Below are positions 1 through 13,968 of a stretch of DNA of 64,000 nt, one piece after another (positions within the stretch are counted from its first letter, which is position 1; each line of letters begins with the position of its first letter). Both the position numbers and the translations under genes were made by a program. The DNA comes from Jacaranda mimosifolia. Taxonomy: Eukaryota > Streptophyta > Magnoliopsida > Lamiales > Bignoniaceae. The notes below the pieces were generated by a model that was not told the origin of the DNA, made no database searches, and saw only the letters and a list, made by a program, of their open reading frames with translations. The DNA is taken from the NCBI GenBank assembly GCA_018894105.1, contig CM032122.1, forward strand, positions 39,277,404-39,341,403, given 5' to 3'.

Positions 1-301
1 GATAGTTGGTGTAATTCATCTTTTATTTGTACTCATTTTCCCCGACAAGAAAACATCAATCTTTACAATTGTAATTTAATTTTCTGTAACAAACAATCTT
101 ATACCACAAGAAAATTTTGTAACATTGTGACCATTCCCAATTATAAAACAAAAAAGAAAGACTAAAACAAAAATGTCTTCACAAAATCGCCGAGTAAGAT
201 ACACACTCGCAGTCGCAGTCTATGAACAAATCCGCGCGCATTCCCGCCAACTTGCCACGTCACCCAGAGCTTTTGACCACTAACGGAAAGCACGCCGTTT
301 C
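1..301. other. 3' flank of the CRF gene
   Basis: AT-rich sequence downstream of the CRF stop codon, probably containing its 3' UTR and polyadenylation region. No other coding region or repeat was recognised. Confidence 0.5.
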
Positions 302-1003
302 TTACAGCCACGTGTCACCTGCTCCATCAAGAAAATCATCAAAGTCAAACTCGCCAAATTGCTCGGCGTAGTAATTCCTCGAATTTCCAATCTCCGGCCA
401 ATTTAGCGGCCAGTCAACTTCGAAACCGTACTCATCAGGCGCCAACTCGTACCGGAGAACTGACGTTGGAGAGAAAGCGGCGTTTCCGGAAGAGACGCCG
501 TCGCTCTCCGTCGCAGATTCCGTAACCGTGGGTTTTTCGACGTTCGAGAAATTCGTAACGGCGTTGGACCCTTTAATCCTAATGGCTGCTCTGTCGTAAA
601 CGGCAGCCGCTTCCTCGGGAGTATCGTAAGTGCCGAGCCAGACCCGTTTCCCCTGGGTTGGATCTCGGATCTCCGCTGCCCACTTCCCCCACGGTCGCTG
701 ACGGACGCCCCTGAACTTTTTGCGGCGAGTTACGTCATTTCTCGGCGACTTCCATCTCCTATTCTTGTCACGATTAGGACGATCACCTTGTTTTTGTGCC
801 ATAAATTTGATCTCCTGCACGTGCCTTTTCACTCTGTGGGCAAAAATTCCTGCTTCATCGTCGGAAGAGTCAGTGGCGTCAGCGTCGGTAAGAACGATTC
901 TGACAACTTTGCTGCTGGCGGCGGCCGATCTCCGGTGATTGATGAGCTTGCTAGTGGTCACTATGTGTTCGGTGAACTTTACCGGCGGCTGCAGTTGCCC
1001 CAT
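302..1003 (-). CDS. CRF: Cytokinin response factor (AP2/ERF, CRF clade)
   Basis: A single-exon gene for a 233-residue nuclear transcription factor of the ERF B-5/CRF group. Seen in sequence: an N-terminal CRF domain (about residues 5-66, with PVKFTEH and [18 protein letters not shown]), a basic stretch (about 77-95), one AP2 DNA-binding domain (about 96-152: [40 protein letters not shown]), the CRF C-terminal SPTSV motif (178-182, a possible MAPK site), and an acidic tail. CRF proteins act downstream of cytokinin two-component signalling and bind GCC-type sites; that role is family knowledge. I chose the ATG at 1001-1003 because the CRF domain starts right after it. An in-frame ATG at 1067-1069 would add 22 hydrophobic residues atypical of the family. 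The exact CRF number cannot be assigned; it resembles the CRF3/CRF4 pair. Confidence 0.93.
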   Translation of the reverse strand: MGQLQPPVKFTEHIVTTSKLINHRRSAAASSKVVRIVLTDADATDSSDDEAGIFAHRVKRHVQEIKFMAQKQGDRPNRDKNRRWKSPRNDVTRRKKFRGVRQRPWGKWAAEIRDPTQGKRVWLGTYDTPEEAAAVYDRAAIRIKGSNAVTNFSNVEKPTVTESATESDGVSSGNAAFSPTSVLRYELAPDEYGFEVDWPLNWPEIGNSRNYYAEQFGEFDFDDFLDGAGDTWL

Positions 1004-1333
1004 GGAAAGTGTGTGAGGAACAGTAAAGAGTAGAGAAACTACTACTTTACTGAAGCTCACAACAGGCAACCCAAGAAATCAAAATCAAATCTGATCAATC
1101 CGTAATATATGTATATATATCGATCAAAGGGGCTAATGTCTTCAGTAGTAGCCTAGATGAAATTAATTCTTGGAGCAGGAATAAAGCAAGTTGGGACAGG
1201 AGAGTGAATTCAGAAGAGCAGAGGATCAGGGAAGATCTTTAATGGGAGAAAAACAGAGACTGAAAAAGCATTAAAAGCAAAAAAGTAAGCAAATTTCTGG
1301 GGCATGAAATGGTGTGCAGTGTGTATGTTATGT

Positions 1334-1343
1334 GCATATATAG
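1334..1343 (-). promoter_or_regulatory. Putative TATA box of the CRF gene
   Basis: Read on the minus strand this is ACTATATATG, about 330 bp upstream of the chosen ATG. It would give a transcription start near 1305 and a 5' leader of about 300 nt. The leader contains short ATG-initiated ORFs (for example 1239-1481 on the minus strand overlaps the promoter side), so uORF control is possible but unproven. Confidence 0.4.
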
Positions 1344-1559
1344 TAAGAGAGCAGCAGGGGCCAGGGCGTGAGCCTGAGCCCAGTTTTCGAGAAAGAAAAG
1401 GGAAAAGTTAGCCGAAGTTACTCTGCAGCCACGAAGAGCTTTTCTTGGCTTTTGGCGGGAAACAATGGCCCCAGCTCTCACCTATCAAGCTCTCTTTCTC
1501 TGTCTCTCAGCTCATAGAGATATGTCCGTATGTCCGTATGTCTACTCAGTACCTGTGCA

Positions 1560-4500
1560 AGTATGTGTGTGTATATATATATATATATACTAAATGGTTA
1601 TTTGATCTAATATTATAAATTTACATCCAAAGTGTGAGGTTAGCGTTCGAATTTAGCAAATTCTTAGTATATATGCATACATAAAAAAATTATATGTATG
1701 TATAAATACTTTTTAAAATCTTTCATCTGTAAAATATATTTTTTTTTTTTTGTCTTTTTCAATACTTTTATTGATCTATCCATTTGCAATATAATTTTTT
1801 CAGTGTTTTTTAGGACGAAAAACAATTTTTGAATGACTATAAATAAATAATTACCACACATATTTGAGTGTAACACACGCATTAAAACGTTTAATAAATG
1901 GAAGGGAGGAGGAGAAGAAGTAGGAAGAAACGAGACCACTCATTCCCACTTTATGTAGAGTAGGGACGAAATCAAGACTTTAGTCTTATTGATTTATTTA
2001 TTATTATTATAATTATTATTAGTAATTTTAGTTTAAATATTTTTATTTTAGAAAGATCATCGATTTTTTTTTGATAAAGATATTTATTAACAATACGTAC
2101 TAGAACAGTAATTGAAATAGAAGTCAAATTTAATATATAGTTTGAGTTTTTTTATTTAAAAAGAAGAATTAATAGTTTTTTTATAATTAGTTTTATGTTT
2201 CAATATAATATATCAAATATAATTAATTTACTACATTATTGAATTGATTGTGATTAAAAAGGACATGGGTTGAGTTTGTGGGGAAAAAAAAAAAAGGGGG
2301 TGAACTGGGGTAGAGCCGTGGAGGTCTATAAAAATTATATTAATTGCACGTAGGATGAGAGTGGACCGTGGACTGTTGCACATTGCCATTGGTGGGTTGA
2401 TTTGATATGTGTCACACTCTCTCCCCCTTTCATCTTCTTTATCTCATAATTCATTTAAATCTTTATGTTGTATTTGGTTATGTTTTTTGTTTGATTTTAT
2501 TATGTATTTTGGGAGAATGAATTATTGAAAAATGTAAAAATTATATTTTGGTACGTTTGTTTATATTTTGGGAGAAATATTTTTTTACTGTAGCAGTCAA
2601 ATCAATGAATTTTTGTTGGATTTTTGGGATAAAAATAAAATTGAATGATTATTTTAATGTTAGAATAATAATAAAATATAATATATATATATAATATGTA
2701 TGTATATATTGACGAATGTACATTTTAGAGAGAAAATGGAGATATTGTTTAATTATGTTTCCCCAAAACAATGTTATTTCGGGAAACATAACGAAACAAA
2801 GCCTTAGTTACTTTTTTTATGCTAAAATAATTAAAATTTCAAATAAAGTGGCACATGTAAAATGCATTATTATTTGATAAGTACTACGATATGCCAATAA
2901 TAATTTGGTTTAGTATTGTCCTCTGTGTGGATGAAATATAGTTTGAGCATATAGATAAGATATTTATTCGATATGGTACATCGTGCATATTAAAAATAAT
3001 AATAAATAAATATAACGTTAGATATGATTAGGGATAGGCCAAACAAGTTCATGATACGATGAAGTTCATTTAGACAAAAGGGTAAAAGAATTAGACGAAT
3101 AATAACTTTAACTCATATTTTTTTTCTTTTACAAAAATAATTGAACACATTTCAATTATAACATTAATATTCTAAAATTGTTTGCCAATTTCGACGTACT
3201 TAACTAACTTATGATTCATTTTAGGTATTATTAAGGCGTAATATGTCTAGTATGCATTTATACATGTGTAAATATATCTATATATGTATAATTAGTTATA
3301 TTCCTATTATACAGTGTTCTAAAATTATTGAGAATTCAATCTTACAATATCTATATTTGTATTTTTGTGGTTATGACCCAATATAAGAGATGAAATATAA
3401 CGCGAAAAGTTTTAACATATTATGAATCAAATATTTCACCACTGATATATTAATTCCATATATAGGTTTTACTTCAAATCCACAAATAGAATGTCCACTA
3501 AATTTTTAGAATTTGTAGTCTTGAAACCTACTAAAAAAAATCTAATGCAAATTTTAATTTATAATTGAAGATTTTGATACAATAAGGTATATATTAATTT
3601 TATAATTGATCACATTTATACGTGTAAAATTTAAAATTTAAATTTTAATGAATCTTTAGCAGACGTGTCAGCTTAAATTTAAAAAATGTTGGTTGACATA
3701 GCAAGTTTGGGAACTAAAAATCTTCTTAGTTTAAATTAAGGATAAGGTACGCTATAATTTTTCATGGAGAGGCCTATGTATATGTTCACATGTTAATTGA
3801 GTACTAATGACAAATTTCAATTAATACCGAGACTTAGACACTTGTGTGCATGGAAAATAAAAATACTAATTAAAGGACATATCTATACAAAATTACATAT
3901 AGCAAATAAAATGAAATGGCATATCTATACAAAACTAAATAAGGATAAACAATTTTTGTTTATAAAAAAAATTAATAAATAATGTGACACCATATGTATT
4001 GTAAAGCTTTCAATTTTACAAATTTTAGGAAAGACAATAAGTGTGGAGTGGATTTTGAGATAATTTCACTATTTATGCGATGAAATTCATATAAAATTTA
4101 TATGAATTGAATAATCACTAATGTTCGATACTCTAAATTTCAAAATGTTAACATGTGGTAAACCTAATGCGAGACCATATCTTTGGATAATTCCAATGTA
4201 TTTGATACATATCCACATCACAAACAAATTGAAAAAATAAGTTCCAAATATTAGTGAAATATTACTAAGTGAAGAATGGAAGCTCTAAGAAATTTCATTG
4301 GACTTTAGAAGCGCCTATCACATGAAATTTTTGGATGATTTTTTATTTTTATTTTTTTTATTTATATATGCATTCATACACCTGGAGTTCGTTTGGATCT
4401 AAATCCCAAACATTACACACATAAGTATAAATTTGTTATTATTGAACTAATTGACCATTCAACTTCGGACTTTAATGGTTGAGTTATTATAGTAAGTGCA

Positions 4501-5150
4501 TCTGGTCAAATGCTACCATTTTGATTCTCTCTTTCACATAGCTAATAAAAGTTATTTTTAGTTTACACTATCAAATTATTCTTCATAAAAAGAATCTACT
4601 GGTGCATCAATATCAAACTATAGATATATTCAATCGTTAAATCGTATTGACTATGTTAGTATTCTATTGTATGAGAGCTTTACATTATAATTCATTAATT
4701 CATGATCAACTTACATATATATAAAATTCCCCAATTACGGAATCTCATGGACCAACTACAAATTCGCCACAAACAAGGTAGAATTATTAAGGTCTTTCAA
4801 GGTTTTGTATCCGAATTCTTTGTTAATTAATATATGCTTTTATGTCACATCTTGCTATTCAGAGTGAGGGTTCAATCAAGTTAAATCAAATTAAATAAAA
4901 TTTTGAATTCATCAGTGCAAGCCAAGCTAGCTTGAACTCTAGCTCAGGAAATTCGACACACGTAATCTAGAGAAGGATGGAAAAGAATGGAACACATTAC
5001 ATTCACCTAGGACTTAAATTATAAAAATATTTTCTACAAAATCACATACATAAAGATGTTGAAACATAAAAGAAGTGTACAGTACAAAGTATATTAGTAA
5101 ACAATTTATGATAATTCTTCAACAAAAAGTCTAAAAAGTCAATTCCAAGA
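1560..5150. other. AT-rich intergenic DNA between CRF and E2 genes
   Basis: About 3.6 kb with no supported gene. It contains (TA)n runs near 1572-1590 and 2680-2710, and one MITE-like element (2465-2806). A possible worn tRNA-like B-box (GCGTTCGAATTT) lies at about 1643. Remaining sequence is low-complexity AT with no open frame of note. Confidence 0.6.
2465..2806 (+). mobile_element. MITE family B, copy 1
   Basis: About 340 bp, starting with TTTGGTTATGTTTTTTGTTTG and ending with GGGAAACATAACGAAACAAAGCC followed by TTAG. The interior matches copies at 18719-19052 (same strand) and 21623-21966 and 29007-29352 (opposite strand), including the shared phrase TTTTATTATGTA..TGGGAGAAT.AATTATTGA. 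It has no coding capacity. Terminal GGC..GCC and adjacent TTA are compatible with a Tourist (PIF/Harbinger) type, but this is inference. Confidence 0.6.
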
Positions 5151-6030
5151 GTATAAAATGGTTGGTACACGATCACTTGAAGACGCAGCAAAGGAGAGAA
5201 GGGCCCCCATCCCAATCACAGCCATATTGCTTGTCGACAAAGGGATTCATTATTTATTACAACTCACAACAATAATACACCAATTTCATAGTAATATTAT
5301 CCAAAATCAGTCAATCAATTCTTTTGGTCACATTGTCATATCAGAGAGCAACCATCATTTACTAAGAAATATATATCTTAATCCAAAGAAAATAAAAAAT
5401 TGCTAAGACCAAAGCTTAAATCTAGTTCAACTCCCAGAGGCATCTCCTAGTGACTAGAAGTCCAACGTTGGATAAGCAAACTCTTAATATCACAATCTTT
5501 TTCTTTTACCGTTTAATCTATAGATTTTCAAGAACCTTCCACGCAGTAACTTTAACTCCTAGGCACAATAAAGGAGAAAGTGATATCAAATCAGTGTACT
5601 TGTTAATTTGCAGCTTTGGTGATGGGCTTTGCAGCAATTACATGCAACCAAAGAGAGTGTAAGCAACAGAATGCTTCAAAACACCATCACCACACCAGTA
5701 GTTTTATCAAGCAAATGAATCTAATTGATCAAGATCAATAATAAGCCAGGTGGAGCTGTTTTTCTTGCCATTTAGTACACAAGGTAAGAAATTCATAAAA
5801 GATTAAAAATGCGGAGATCACCAAGATATATGAAAACATCGAGTTTTCCCTTCTTGATCATCGTCGAGTATATTCACAAATGAGAACATTCCCAGTCTTA
5901 GTCCAAGAGTCAATGACGAAGGAAAGTAATACGATGCCAATACTTTTTATTTTTATTTTTTTTCACCCAAGCATAAACGAAAAACACTGGAGTTTAAAGT
6001 TTTTCGGACATGCCAGGTACTGATTCAACA
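5150..6030. other. Unassigned block and probable 3' UTR of the E2 gene
   Basis: About 880 bp just downstream of the E2 stop codon. The right part (about 5750-6030) is probably the E2 3' UTR. The left part (5150-5700) is less AT-rich than its surroundings and matches no repeat in the window. It contains only short frames (for example 82 codons at 5158-5406 plus), none recognisable. It could be an extended UTR, a gene relic or a non-coding transcript. Confidence 0.35.
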
Positions 6031-8868
<2,838 letters not shown>

Positions 8869-8904
8869 TAAAAGCCCTTTTCACCTTCACAACAAACCCT
8901 AAAC

Positions 8905-9124
8905 CTACCAAATTACGAAATAAATAAATAAATTCACAATCAGCATAAGACCTCATATCTAAACCCAACCCACGAACATAAAAAATAAAGGCGTAATTTC
9001 AAAGATCCAAAACCCACCTCCGCATCACCGCAAGATACAAAAACAAACACAAAAGAACATCATCACAAGCATGCTTTCAATTCACAATTAAACCCAACAA
9101 AGAAGAAGGGGCCAGGGGGCTAAC
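8905..9124 (-). other. Putative 5'-UTR intron of the E2 gene
   Basis: On the minus strand a good donor (AATCAG/GTTAGC, intron from 9124) and an acceptor (TTTGGTAG/GTTTAG, to 8905) bracket 220 bp between the probable leader exon and the 36 nt before the ATG. A 5'-UTR intron is common in plant E2 genes. It is inferred from splice signals only. Confidence 0.45.
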
Positions 9125-9652
9125 CTGATTCACAAAAGAAATGGAAAAATAGGGGTGGCGCAGGTCGCAGAGAAGCAGCAGAATGCTTGGGCCAATGATG
9201 GACGAGAAATGGAAGAAGGGATTGAAAAGGAAATAGAGGTTATTTATAATAGGTCAGATTCTAATAGAATAATTTCTGCGAGGGGTCCAGATAGTATTCT
9301 AGAAAATTCTGTGCGCTGGTCATAAATAAAGAATTTGGCGTATAATCAACGCCATTTCCAGCTTTATACGTTGCCCTGTGCACAAGGGATAGGACCGCCG
9401 TTTTCCACACTCATACATCCCCCACATTTCTCACTAGGGCTAATCATAATCATAAATGTGAAAAAATCATAAGAATTGCCGCGTCCCATCAAATTATTTT
9501 ATATTAATAATTTCAAACATTTACATTAAAAATCAAACCATTTTGTACGGTTTAGATTTAATGATGGTTTACAATTCAAAATATAATTATTTTTGAAATT
9601 AAATATATTTTTATATATAATTTATATATATGACCATATACATCAAGTATAC

Positions 9653-9735
9653 GTGAAGTTATCCAATGATCTAGTGACATTACCCATCCTTGCACTTATA
9701 AGCATAAAGTTAGGGATTTGAATTCAACAAACTCC
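9653..9735 (+). repeat. tRNA-derived SINE-like head
   Basis: TGATCTAGTGACATTACCC (about 9667-9685) resembles a pol III A-box region, and TAGGGATTTGAATTCAAC (about 9710-9727) a B-box region, at tRNA-like spacing. A MITE (9738-10073) abuts it, so the 3' end of the SINE cannot be defined. Confidence 0.35.
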
Positions 9736-9737
9736 AA

Positions 9738-10073
9738 GGACCCCTTTGGTTTTATTTTCATTTTCATTATTTTTAAAATTTAAAAATTAGTTAGTGAAAA
9801 TGAGTTGAAAATAAATTTCGTATTTGGATAGATTATTGAAAAAATAATTATTATATTGATTTTAATATGTTGTAGGTGGAGAGAGATAGAAATAATGAAA
9901 TAAAAAGAAAAATTATATAAGTTATTAGGAAAATATATCAATTATTGAAAAATGTGTTTTAAAAATAAAAATAAAAATAATGTTAGGTGAAAATGACTAA
10001 AAAATGATGTGTTTCGTTTTTAAAATAATAAAAAATATGAAAATAGGCTTTAAAAATGAAACCAAACGGATCC
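9738..10073. mobile_element. MITE family E, copy 1
   Basis: 336 bp with inverted ends: it starts GGACCCCTTTGGTTTTATTT and ends AAAATGAAACCAAACGGATCC. The interior matches a second copy at 29604-29925 (shared TTAGTTA..GAAAATGAGTTGAAAATAAATTT). It has no coding capacity. Confidence 0.6.
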
Positions 10074-10404
10074 TAAGTTTTATTTATTGTGTAGTTATTT
10101 CACATTGTATTGGTAAAAAATAATACTTCAACTGTGAGATGAATCATTTGAATTGATTGGTCCAATTTAATATCTAAATAATTGATTTTCAATATCTAAA
10201 TCCAAATAGGAGTATATTTATAGTAACAATTAGATTATAATTATAAAATTCATCTGAAATGTACCTCAATTGAAGTAAGGATATCTGTCAGTTATTTAAA
10301 ATAAAAATTCAATCAACAAAACTTAATCATTATGATTGTTCATGTTCTCAATGTTGTTTGAAAGTGTTTATAAATATTTCATTTGGTTTGAGCTGGATGG
10401 TCAA

Positions 10405-10555
10405 TTACATTATTATTATTATTATTTTTAGATAGAGAATATTATAGATAATGAAGTTTATCCTTTTCAATAACAGCATCTATTCGGATCGAACACGAAT
10501 CCTCCCACAAATAAGGGAAAAACTGATGCCACTGGATTACAAGAACATATAAAAA
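10405..10555 (-). repeat. tRNA-derived SINE-like element
   Basis: Read on the minus strand: TGTAATCCAGTGGCATCAG (A-box-like, about 10524-10541), then GATTCGTGTTCGATCCGAA (B-box-like, GTTCGATCC, about 10484-10502), then an AT-rich body ending in a repeated TAATAA tract near 10412-10425. The head matches the unit at 46588-46655. Confidence 0.45.
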
Positions 10556-10695
10556 TAGAGAAAATATAATAATTAACTAATACATATGAAGTGTATCTAA
10601 TTCTGATAAAAAAATTTCCTAACTTCTAATAACCAAATAAAAACTTTTGGAAATACTATTAGAGTTGGTTGATGAAAAGATTTTCCAAAAACAAT

Positions 10696-11113
10696 GGTTA
10701 TGTTTGGCTGTAAATTGCGAATTCATTTCCCAACTCCCAAAATATAAATAAACAAATCATACACATTCCCTAACCTCACTCTCAAAACACACTAAAAAAG
10801 ACCCAAAATACTCTCCTAGTTCATTTTATACCCATTTTCCAATGTCTAGCCTTCTCATTTTTTGTCCCCCTACTCAATCATATATACACATATATAAATA
10901 ATTTAAAATATCAAATTTACCTTACTAACCCAATAAAAAAATTATTGATGTGACATTTTGTCCCATCCCAAAATACAATCAAACAAACAATTTTATCTCA
11001 AAACATCATCCACCTACCACCCAAAATACAAACAAACAATCAAAACATTCCTCAATCCTACTTCCCAAAAATTATTTTACCAAAATACTCCAATTTACAA
11101 CCAAAACGTAGCC
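10696..11113. mobile_element. MITE family C
   Basis: 418 bp with imperfect terminal inverted repeats: GGTTATGTTTGGCTGTAAATTG at the left, and the complement of GGCTACGTTTTGGTTGTAAATT at the right. AAT flanks both sides. The interior is rich in CCAAAATACAAtCAAACAA, as in families B and D. It is non-coding. Confidence 0.55.
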
Positions 11114-11241
11114 AATGATACCCCATAAACAATAAAAGCAAAGCAAAAACAAACTATTTCCTCAAAATGAATCCAAAAGTACCCCAAAAAAGAATGTGCT
11201 TCTTCACCCTCTCTTCTTACGTTCTTGAGCAAAGATACTTA

Positions 11242-11988
11242 CTATAGAGGGGTCATTCTTGCATTGCATTTTGGTGCAAGTCCATTATCAACTGCAGGCT
11301 GATCAATGCCAGAGCAATCAATCGTGAAAGGGAAACCATTCAACTTTTTCCCTCCAACAAAGAAATCAATATGTCCCCTCAGCACCACATCAATCACCAA
11401 CATGTGTATCTTTGCATTGTCCTGCAGCTCTTTGGCCGCCGCCTCTTCCACCGTCGCCTTCTTGACCATCGACCGGACCCTCACGTCCGTCGTCATGAGC
11501 GGCAGCTGATGCATGTCCTCCAGTTTCACATTCCCAAAGACGACCCCAGTCGACGAAAGGGAGGCGATCATCGAGCTGTAGTCAAGCTGAATCTTGTCGC
11601 TCTTGTTGGTGATGTTGAGGTGGACCTCAAAGTCCGCCGTCAGCAACGTCTCAGAGCTCGTGTTGACAACTTCTATTGTATGAATGTCAAGATGATGGAG
11701 ACGAACTTGCGGCAGGTTGGATTGAAGGAAAGCGAAATATATGCCGCCAGCAACGAGGATGAAGAGTACGAGGATGCCTAAAGTTAAGGATGTCCAGGCG
11801 CAGCAGGAGTTGCAATGGCGGCCGCGTTGGGAACTGTCGTTCTGGGACTCTTTGTCGTCATATTCATCATAGGCTGGCGGCTTGGACCGGCCGTTGGCCT
11901 TTGCGATGGTTGCTTCATTGAAGGAAACACGGCGGCTGAGGCTCTTCTGCAATGGGGTTCGATTGCCTTTGGAAGCTGAGCCCGACAT
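11242..11988 (-). CDS. LEA_2 / NDR1-HIN1-like (NHL) membrane protein
   Basis: Intronless gene for a 248-residue protein. Residues 1-60 are hydrophilic and cytosolic, with a basic RRVSF phospho-type motif at 19-23 and a tyrosine/acidic patch (AYDEYDD, 39-45). One transmembrane helix lies at about 65-88 after a cysteine cluster (HCNSCCAW). Residues 95-245 form a LEA14-type WHy/LEA_2 domain, with N-glycosylation sites such as NTS and NIT. The layout (short N-terminal tail, signal anchor, extracytoplasmic LEA_2 domain) is that of NHL proteins at the plasma membrane, some of which affect immunity or plasmodesmata. The specific role here is unknown. It lies downstream of the receptor-pseudokinase gene on the same strand, with about 600 bp between coding regions. 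Confidence 0.85.
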   Translation of the reverse strand: MSGSASKGNRTPLQKSLSRRVSFNEATIAKANGRSKPPAYDEYDDKESQNDSSQRGRHCNSCCAWTSLTLGILVLFILVAGGIYFAFLQSNLPQVRLHHLDIHTIEVVNTSSETLLTADFEVHLNITNKSDKIQLDYSSMIASLSSTGVVFGNVKLEDMHQLPLMTTDVRVRSMVKKATVEEAAAKELQDNAKIHMLVIDVVLRGHIDFFVGGKKLNGFPFTIDCSGIDQPAVDNGLAPKCNARMTPL

Positions 11989-12604
11989 TGCAAGAGAACA
12001 CCAGCCACACTAAGAATGAAAATCTACCTTGGAAAAGAAGGGGAAAACGTGAGTTTTGGAGATCATGTTGTCTCAAGAGCACTTCTTTTCTGGCTTCTGA
12101 AATTAAGGAGAACCACACATTTGTTGCCAGCTTCAAAATCTGGGGCTGCCCGCAAATGTCTAAAACTCAGGCTTCAGCGGAACAAAACAATCATGGATTT
12201 GGACCGCTTGTTCTTCCATTGAATCTAATATTCTTATAAGGAATGAGAATTAGAGAACATGTTGTAATACAGATACAAGATCTAATGAACCGAGGCAACC
12301 CAAGAATTCAGTAGATACATTTATAACTCTAAAAATAGAATATTGTAGTGGGGATATAAATTTTCATAACCAGACAATAGAATGGTGTACAAAAAGGAAC
12401 AAGACACTTCAAGAGTTGCAAGAAGCAATAAACTACAAGATTACATTCCTATGAAATGTAATGACAAATTCACACTCACTAGGCACACATGCACCTCAGG
12501 CATGTAAAAATCAAATGGGGTTTTGAATCAGACATGAATTTCTCAGAAGAACTTGAACAAGAAAGAAAAATCAGAAATTTTGAACGTTCTTTCCAAAGAA
12601 TCAA
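11989..12604. other. Spacer: LEA_2 promoter and pseudokinase 3' UTR
   Basis: 616 bp between two minus-strand genes. The right part (about 12300-12604) probably holds the 3' UTR of the upstream kinase gene. A TATA-like TTATAAGAATAT on the minus strand (about 12226-12238) could serve the LEA_2 gene. No further ORF is supported. Confidence 0.45.
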
Positions 12605-13930
12605 TCAAGGGGTTTGCACATTTGAGTCCTTGGATTTATTTTCATCTGAAGATGGCCGGTTCTCTGAGTCAGATTGCCGCACCTCTTCAATCATTCTAAC
12701 TACTTCATCCATGCTTGGCCGCATGTCCGGCACCTTTGCAACGCAGGCCATAGCAATTTGCAGCATCTGCACCATCTCTTCTTCAATGTTTTGGAATCTC
12801 ATTAACTCGACATCAAAAACCTCAGCCGTCCATTCCTCCCGGACAACTGACTGGACCCACCGGGGGAGATCAACCATATCGTCACGGCTTGGAGATTGTA
12901 TTGGTTGTTTTCCAGTAAGCATTTCAAGTAGCATGACCCCAAAGCTGTACACATCTGATTTGTGAGTGTGTTTTCGTGATTCTATCACCTCTGGAGCACG
13001 GTAGCCTGCATGCCGAGATGATGTGGGAGGATAATTCATGAGAGGAGCTAAACCAAAATCAGAGACGCAACCAGCTAGGTCTTGGCTGAGGAGGACGTTT
13101 GAGGATTTGATGTTTCCATGAGTAAATTTTGCACCACCCACGGAATGCACATGAGCAATGCCTCTTGCTGCTCCCAAGGATATTTTGACTCTTGAATCCC
13201 AATCTAATGGTGTTCTTCCAGTGGTCTTGTTTCCTGCTTAGTTGAAATCTCAACAAAAGTCATAACAAATAGGATAAAAGTTCAACAAAAATTTATTTCT
13301 TGATGAACAGAACTCAACTGATAGTATCTAAATTTTCAGCATCGTGCGGTCTTGTACTGATCAAAGAATTGGTCAATGTTATTGTAATAAACTTACTAAG
13401 TTTGACCTAGCAAGTTTTTAAGATCATTTTGTCATAAAATAACATGACTCATGCCAATTTTCCAAAATATGATGGCCATGTAGAAGAGAGTTTTCTATGT
13501 TTAGAATATTTTCTTTTACATTCAATAACAAAATTCTGCTGACATTTCATCTTCGCTCACAATCACCTCTCTCTAATTGTTTTTAATTTTTGAACTAGAA
13601 ATATCGGAATAACGAGCTGGAGGTTGACCCTGCCAAAAGTTCCAATAAAATCCCACATGTTTAGATGGTGTATTATGTCCACATACAATAGTCTTCTTCC
13701 AATGAGCAAAAATAATCAAAGACATTATTTTTCCATCTGTACTTCTTTTCCAATTTCCCCTCTTTTTATTGTTTGCCTTTTCATTTTGTTTGTGAAACAT
13801 GTTTACTCATGAAAGCCATACTTTTTCAATCAACTGAAAGATATCTAGCAACCCATTAAGATCAAGTGTTATCTCAAGACTAACAAAGATGCTGTTATAT
13901 GGAGATCTCGGACCATCCTAGAAATGAAAT

Positions 13931-13968
<38 letters not shown>

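Noticed and set aside
720..1033. Plus-strand frames of 72 and 81 codons inside the CRF gene
   Set aside because: They are antisense shadows of the GC-rich CRF coding region with no recognisable content.
1004..1069. A 22-residue N-terminal extension of the CRF protein
   Set aside because: The CRF domain normally begins within a few residues of the start, and the extension is hydrophobic and unlike the family.
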